Assembly: GCA_903922745.1 (NCBI GenBank)
Contig: CAIXVA010000098.1
Location: 1 to 8,575, forward strand
DNA length: 8,575 nt
Origin: an uncultured Actinomycetes bacterium
GTDB taxonomy: Bacteria > Actinomycetota > Actinomycetes > Nanopelagicales > Nanopelagicaceae
Direction of reading: 5' to 3'
Of the stretch, positions 5,379 to 8,575 are shown piece after piece. The notes beneath the pieces are model-generated. The model made no database searches and was not told the DNA's origin. It was given only the letters and a program-made list of their open reading frames with translations. Within the stretch, counting starts at the first letter, position 1; each line of letters starts with the position of its first letter. The position numbers and the translations under genes are program-made.

Positions 5379-5852
5379 TCACCTTTCCAAAGGCAGTTCA
5401 ATCCTTATTTTCGTTCCCTGTTCATTTGAGTCAATATGGATATCCCCATTTAATCGAGCGATTCGTTCGTGTATGCCAATCAGACCAAAATTTCCCTCTT
5501 TACTTTCAGCACCACCAATCCCATTGTCTGAAATTTGAATCGAGAGATGTGATGCCAATGAATGTTCTGAAACATTGCGGAGTATTTCCGAGATCGCGCG
5601 CAGCAATTCGTACATGTAATCGGTTGCCGCAGTCTCAGTTATGAGATTACTTGCTGTACGAAGCTGGTGAATCTCTAGACGTACCTTTTCGATCAATTCG
5701 GTAATGGTAAATCGAAGTACACGCAATGCGTCTTTAGTTTGAGGATCTTGGCTGTTTGCAATGATTGAATCAATGGAAAAGCCCAGGCCAACTAGGTCCT
5801 GGGCGATTCCATCATGAAGTTCTTGAGCGAGTATTACCCGCCTATCGTTCAT
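5379..5852 (-). CDS. Very short, sensorless DesK/NarX-type histidine kinase
   Basis: Only 157 residues long, against roughly 350-400 for usual members. It starts almost directly at the HisKA_3 phosphoacceptor box, AQELHDGIAQDLVGLGF, with His13 as the likely phosphorylation site. The dimerisation helices run to about 70. The ATPase part has an N-box (ISEILRNVSEHSLASH, Asn93), a D-box SDNGIGG (Asp109) and a G-box region GNFGLIGIHERIARLNGDI, ending in GTKIRIELPL. There is no sensor, HAMP, PAS or membrane segment. The N-box and D-box are unusually close, about ten residues shorter than in typical DesK-type kinases, so a strand pair seems missing and ATPase activity is doubtful. The ATG overlaps the acyl-CoA ligase stop (ATGA), without a Shine-Dalgarno sequence, so translation is coupled. 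The response regulator follows at once. Possibly a reduced MacS; unproven. Confidence 0.85.
   Translation of the reverse strand: MNDRRVILAQELHDGIAQDLVGLGFSIDSIIANSQDPQTKDALRVLRFTITELIEKVRLEIHQLRTASNLITETAATDYMYELLRAISEILRNVSEHSLASHLSIQISDNGIGGAESKEGNFGLIGIHERIARLNGDIHIDSNEQGTKIRIELPLER
5382..5388 (-). promoter_or_regulatory. Shine-Dalgarno sequence (GGAAAGG) that decides the response-regulator start
   Basis: GGAAAGG inside the last codons of the kinase gene is 5 nt before the ATG at 5376. It supports this ATG over the GTG at 5382, which lies inside the same element. Confidence 0.55.
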
Positions 5853-7639
5853 GTAGTAAATAGTGCATCGATTTCTTGCGCAAACTCCTTAGCTACGACG
5901 TGACGCTTAACAGAAAGCTTGGCGGTTAGATGGCCGCCTGCAATTGTGAAGTCCACCGGAAGGATAGTAAATTTACGAATTGACTCAGCTTTAGAAACAG
6001 CCTTATTTGCTTCATCAACCGCAGTTTGAATAACGGCAATCAGATCAGGATCATTAATCAAATCATTAATTGATGCGCCATCCTTCTTGTGGTTAACAAC
6101 CCATGCCTTAAGTGCATCTGGATCGATGGTTATGAGTGCTGCAATAAATGGCTGGTTATCGCCGACAACCATGCATTGGCTAACAAGTGGATGGGAACGT
6201 AGGCGATCTTCGAGAACTGCTGGTGCAACATTTTTTCCACCGGCGGTCACAATAATTTCCTTTTTACGTCCAACGATGTAGAGGAAGCCTTCATCATCTA
6301 TTTTTCCAAGATCGCCAGACTTAAACCAACGCTCACCATCAAATACTTCTGAATTTGCGGCATCATTTTGCCAATAGCCCTGCATGACAATAGGTCCACG
6401 AATGAGGACTTCACCGTCATCTGCAATCTTGATTGAAGTTCCTGGAATTGGTTTTCCAACAGAACCAACACGATGTGCCCCATACAAGTTAAGAGTTGCA
6501 CCCGCTGTTGTTTCAGTTAGGCCGTAGCCTTCAAGAATTGTTACGCCAGCACCGCGATAGAAGTGTCCGAGGCGCACACCAAGAGGTGCTCCACCTGAAA
6601 TAGCTGCCTCCACATTTCCGCCCATTCCGGCACGGAGTTTGCTGTAGACGAGCTTGTCAAAGATTGCATGCTTAAACTTAAGAACAGGGGATATTGATTT
6701 CTTATCTAAGCTTTCAGAGTATGCGATTGCCACATCTGCAGCTTTTTTGAAAATCTTTCCCTTACCGGCAGCTTCTGCGCGAGCTTCTGCGCCGTTATAG
6801 ATCTTTTCAAAGATTCGAGGAACTGCCAAAACAAATGTTGGTTTGAATGAAGCTAGATCCATTGGCAAGCGGGTTGCAGGATCGCTGCAATGTGCCATGT
6901 GAAGACCTGAAGCAATGGCTCCAATTTGAACCATTCGACCAAATACGTGAGCTACTGGCAAGAACAGAAGTGTTGATCCACCAGGCTTGAGGAAAAGTTC
7001 ACTTGCACCTTGTGCAACATTTCCAGTCTCTGAAAGGAAATTAGCATGAGTTAACTGCACTCCCTTTGGCTTACCAGTTGTTCCTGAGGTGTAGATCAAA
7101 GTTGCAAGCGATGAGGGAGTCACGGCATTGCGACGACGATCGATTTCATCATCACCGATGTGCTTACCTGCTTCACGCAAAATTGCTAATACGTCATCTG
7201 TCATCGTCCAGACATTACGGGTGTGCGATGGCAAAACTGTCTGGACTAGATCACGAAGTGCAGGTGTTTCAACAATGATAGCGACGGAATGAGAGTCATT
7301 GAGAATCCAATCGACTTGTTCGGCTGATGAAGTGTCATAAATTGGTACGACAACACCACCGGCATACCAGGTAGCAAAATCTAAAATCGTCCATTCATAT
7401 CGAGTACGCGCCATGATCGCAACACGATCACCAATCTGAACACCTGATGCAATTAATCCCTTTGCAGTCGCACGAACTTCTTCATCAACTTCGCGGGCTG
7501 TTACCGGTTGCCATCCTTCGCCCAATGGGCGGGACATAGTGATGCGCTCTGGTTCAAACCAGGCACGTTCTGCGATCAGATTTGTAAGGTTTCCAGCGGT
7601 TGCAGCCGGAACAAGTGGAGGGATTGTGATTTCATTCAT
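5849..7639 (-). CDS. Long-chain fatty-acyl-CoA ligase (AMP-forming), FadD15 type
   Basis: A full-length 596-residue adenylate-forming enzyme that activates fatty acids to acyl-AMP and then acyl-CoA in the cytoplasm. Motifs in order: P-loop YTSGTTGKPKG (183-193), LPVAHVFGRM (227-236), SGGAPLG (348-354), GYGLTETTAG (371-380), SGDLGKIDDEGFLYIVGRKK (441-460, with Asp443 and hinge Arg458), and GGHLTAKLSVKRHVV (568-582) containing the probable catalytic Lys574. Length and order match FadD15-like proteins (about 600 residues; Rv2187, from memory), which sit near pimB' and an SRPBCC gene in mycobacteria. The chain length of the substrate cannot be read from sequence. ATG at 7639 is supported by a TAGCGT box 6 nt upstream. 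It is the first gene of an operon with the histidine kinase (ATGA overlap) and response regulator. Confidence 0.93.
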   Translation of the reverse strand: MNEITIPPLVPAATAGNLTNLIAERAWFEPERITMSRPLGEGWQPVTAREVDEEVRATAKGLIASGVQIGDRVAIMARTRYEWTILDFATWYAGGVVVPIYDTSSAEQVDWILNDSHSVAIIVETPALRDLVQTVLPSHTRNVWTMTDDVLAILREAGKHIGDDEIDRRRNAVTPSSLATLIYTSGTTGKPKGVQLTHANFLSETGNVAQGASELFLKPGGSTLLFLPVAHVFGRMVQIGAIASGLHMAHCSDPATRLPMDLASFKPTFVLAVPRIFEKIYNGAEARAEAAGKGKIFKKAADVAIAYSESLDKKSISPVLKFKHAIFDKLVYSKLRAGMGGNVEAAISGGAPLGVRLGHFYRGAGVTILEGYGLTETTAGATLNLYGAHRVGSVGKPIPGTSIKIADDGEVLIRGPIVMQGYWQNDAANSEVFDGERWFKSGDLGKIDDEGFLYIVGRKKEIIVTAGGKNVAPAVLEDRLRSHPLVSQCMVVGDNQPFIAALITIDPDALKAWVVNHKKDGASINDLINDPDLIAVIQTAVDEANKAVSKAESIRKFTILPVDFTIAGGHLTAKLSVKRHVVAKEFAQEIDALFTT

Positions 7640-7645
7640 GGGCGA

Positions 7646-7675
7646 ACGCTAGCGTGAGCAATGAGGAAAGGTAAA
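7646..7675 (-). promoter_or_regulatory. Leaderless promoter of the acyl-CoA ligase-kinase-regulator operon
   Basis: On the minus strand TAGCGT (7651-7646) is followed by six bases (TCGCCC) and the ATG at 7639. TTTACC (7675-7670), 18 nt further upstream, matches TTGACA at four positions. The message should begin at the ATG. The element is interleaved with the divergent SRPBCC promoter in a 53-bp spacer. Confidence 0.55.
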
Positions 7676-7680
7676 TAGGT

Positions 7681-7686
7681 TAGCCT
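7681..7686 (+). promoter_or_regulatory. Leaderless -10 box (TAGCCT) of the SRPBCC-ROK unit
   Basis: TAGCCT is followed by TGCGTC and the ATG at 7693. The extended string GGTTAGCCTTGC recurs exactly before the C40 gene (2625-2636). No strong -35 element is seen at 17-18 nt. Confidence 0.6.
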
Positions 7687-7692
7687 TGCGTC

Positions 7693-8130
7693 ATGGCCGA
7701 ATTCAGCAAAGCGACAGTCACCATTGATGCCCCAATCAACGCAGTACAAGAGGCACTTTTTGCCTTAGACAAGTACCCCGATTGGTCCTCCCAAATTAAG
7801 TCAGCCGAGGCGATTGCCCGTGACGATCAAGGGCGAATTACCAAAATAAAGATGAGTATTGATGCCGGCATGATGAAAGATCGTCCAACTTTGGATTACG
7901 ACTGGAGCGGGGCTCCAAGCAAGTTGAGCTTCTCTTTAGATGAAGCTGACTTACTAACAGGGATGGATGGAATGTATTCAATCAAGAGCATTGATGACGA
8001 TACAACTGAAGTGACATATGAATTAGAGGTTTCACTATCAATGCCTATTCCCGCAATGATGCGACAGAAAGCAGAGAAGGCAACGATTGATGCAGCGTTG
8101 TCACAACTCAAAACTCATCTAGAGGGATAA
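7693..8130 (+). CDS. SRPBCC (START/polyketide-cyclase-like) family protein
   Basis: A 145-residue soluble protein with the pattern of a hydrophobic-pocket SRPBCC fold. The first strand is FSKATVTIDAPINAVQEALF (4-23), with the helix and DKYPDWSSQIKSAEAI turn next. Alternating strands follow through GRITKIKMSI, LDYDWSG, KLSFSLDEA and TTEVTYELEVSLSMPIP, then a long C-terminal helix (about 122-143). Its length equals that of mycobacterial TB16.3 (Rv2185c, about 144 residues from memory), which lies close to fadD15. Such proteins bind or carry lipids or other hydrophobic ligands; the ligand here is unknown. Next to an acyl-CoA ligase and PimB', a lipid role is a fair inference. It is the first gene of a unit with the ROK kinase, 5 nt downstream. 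Confidence 0.85.
   Translation: MAEFSKATVTIDAPINAVQEALFALDKYPDWSSQIKSAEAIARDDQGRITKIKMSIDAGMMKDRPTLDYDWSGAPSKLSFSLDEADLLTGMDGMYSIKSIDDDTTEVTYELEVSLSMPIPAMMRQKAEKATIDAALSQLKTHLEG
8121..8126 (+). promoter_or_regulatory. Shine-Dalgarno sequence (AGAGGG) for the ROK kinase
   Basis: AGAGGG in the final codons of the SRPBCC gene is 9 nt before the ATG at 8136. This is usual for an internal operon gene and contrasts with the leaderless first genes. Confidence 0.55.
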
Positions 8131-8135
8131 TTCCT

Positions 8136-8575
8136 ATGTCGTATGCAATTGGTATCGATGTCGGGGGAACAAAAGTTCTGGGTGGGGTTGTTGATGAAAG
8201 TGGCAAGATCCTTGCAACCGCCCGTAAAGATACTCCTCGTCAAGGTGGTCAAGCTTTAACTCAAACAATTGCCGAAACAGCACTAGAACTTATGTCTCAA
8301 TGTGAAGTCGCAGCAATTGGTGTATCTGCTGCAGGATTTGTTTCATCGGATCGCAAGACAATGCTTGCAACACCTAACATCGCAGACTGGAACGGCGTTA
8401 ATTTAGATGCAGAGCTGACAGCACTGATTGGTCTACCAGTAGTAATCGAGAATGATGCCAATGCCGCAGCTTGGGGTGAAGCAAAGTTTGGAGCTGGCCG
8501 CAATCAAAATCATATGATGATGCTTACAGTCGGTACTGGTATTGGTGGAGGCATTGTTGTTAACGGCGATTTATA
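8136..8575 (+). CDS. ROK-family sugar kinase, probably glucokinase, cut by the right window edge
   Basis: The visible 146 residues are the N-terminal half of a ROK kinase. The phosphate-binding motif is IGIDVGGTKVLGGVVDE (5-21). ATPNIADWNGVNL (78-90) is the sugar-side segment, IENDANAAAWGEAKFGAG (104-121) holds the likely catalytic base Asp107, and LTVGTGIGGGIVVNGDLY (130-147) is the second phosphate motif. The zinc-binding cysteine motif and C-terminus lie beyond the window. ROK enzymes phosphorylate glucose or related sugars with ATP in the cytoplasm. The TPNIADW pattern and the gene order (ROK glucokinase near fadD in Streptomyces) favour glucokinase, but N-acylsugar kinases share these motifs. 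No N-terminal DNA-binding domain is present, so it is an enzyme and not a ROK repressor. Confidence 0.9.
   Translation, partial: MSYAIGIDVGGTKVLGGVVDESGKILATARKDTPRQGGQALTQTIAETALELMSQCEVAAIGVSAAGFVSSDRKTMLATPNIADWNGVNLDAELTALIGLPVVIENDANAAAWGEAKFGAGRNQNHMMMLTVGTGIGGGIVVNGDL

Noticed and set aside
1..8575. Mobile element, phage, CRISPR, tRNA or rRNA signals
   Set aside because: No transposase or integrase motif, terminal repeats, spaced direct repeats, cloverleaf or rRNA-like sequence was seen on either strand.

Overview
The window looks like chromosomal DNA of a small-genome actinobacterium. Three things suggest this: a DUF3000 gene directly upstream of RNase D, the order NlpC/P60 hydrolase - PimB'-type mannosyltransferase - FadD15-type acyl-CoA ligase - SRPBCC protein - ROK kinase, and moderate GC (by eye mid-to-high 40s) with almost no space between genes. 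The same order, apart from details, is known around Rv2185c-Rv2190c in Mycobacterium tuberculosis. Low GC with strong compaction points to planktonic freshwater Actinobacteria (acI/Nanopelagicales type); this assignment is an inference. No rRNA, tRNA, mobile element, integrase, CRISPR or phage gene was seen.

Layout. 1-929 (minus): a DUF3000 gene followed after 2 nt by RNase D, which runs off the left edge. 990-1829 (plus): a ten-helix EamA/DMT transporter, transcribed divergently. 1826-2317 (minus): a short RibD-C-type pyrimidine reductase overlapping the transporter 3' end. 2318-2639: the only long stretch without a confident gene; it holds the C40 promoter, two DNA dyads and a zinc-ribbon-like minus-strand fragment with no start codon. 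2640-4791 (plus): a secreted coiled-coil NlpC/P60 peptidase and the overlapping PimB'-like glycosyltransferase. 4780-7639 (minus): a tight operon of acyl-CoA ligase, very small sensorless histidine kinase and NarL/LuxR response regulator. 7693-8575 (plus): an SRPBCC protein and a ROK sugar kinase cut by the right edge.

Regulation. Most genes or operons that open a transcription unit have a TANNNT -10 box ending 6 or 7 nt before an ATG or GTG, so mRNAs would begin at or next to the start codon (leaderless). It is clear for DUF3000, EamA, C40, FadD and SRPBCC, and weaker for the pyrimidine reductase. Three plus-strand genes share a longer core, TA(A/G)CCTTGC. Downstream genes rely on a Shine-Dalgarno sequence or on overlapping stop and start codons.

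How the genes may work together. The central block concerns the cell envelope and lipids: peptidoglycan cleavage, phosphatidylinositol mannoside synthesis and fatty-acid activation. The most unusual part is the two-component pair translationally coupled to the acyl-CoA ligase. The kinase has no sensor or membrane domain and appears to have a shortened ATPase domain, so its input must come from elsewhere, possibly from acyl-CoA metabolism or a partner protein.
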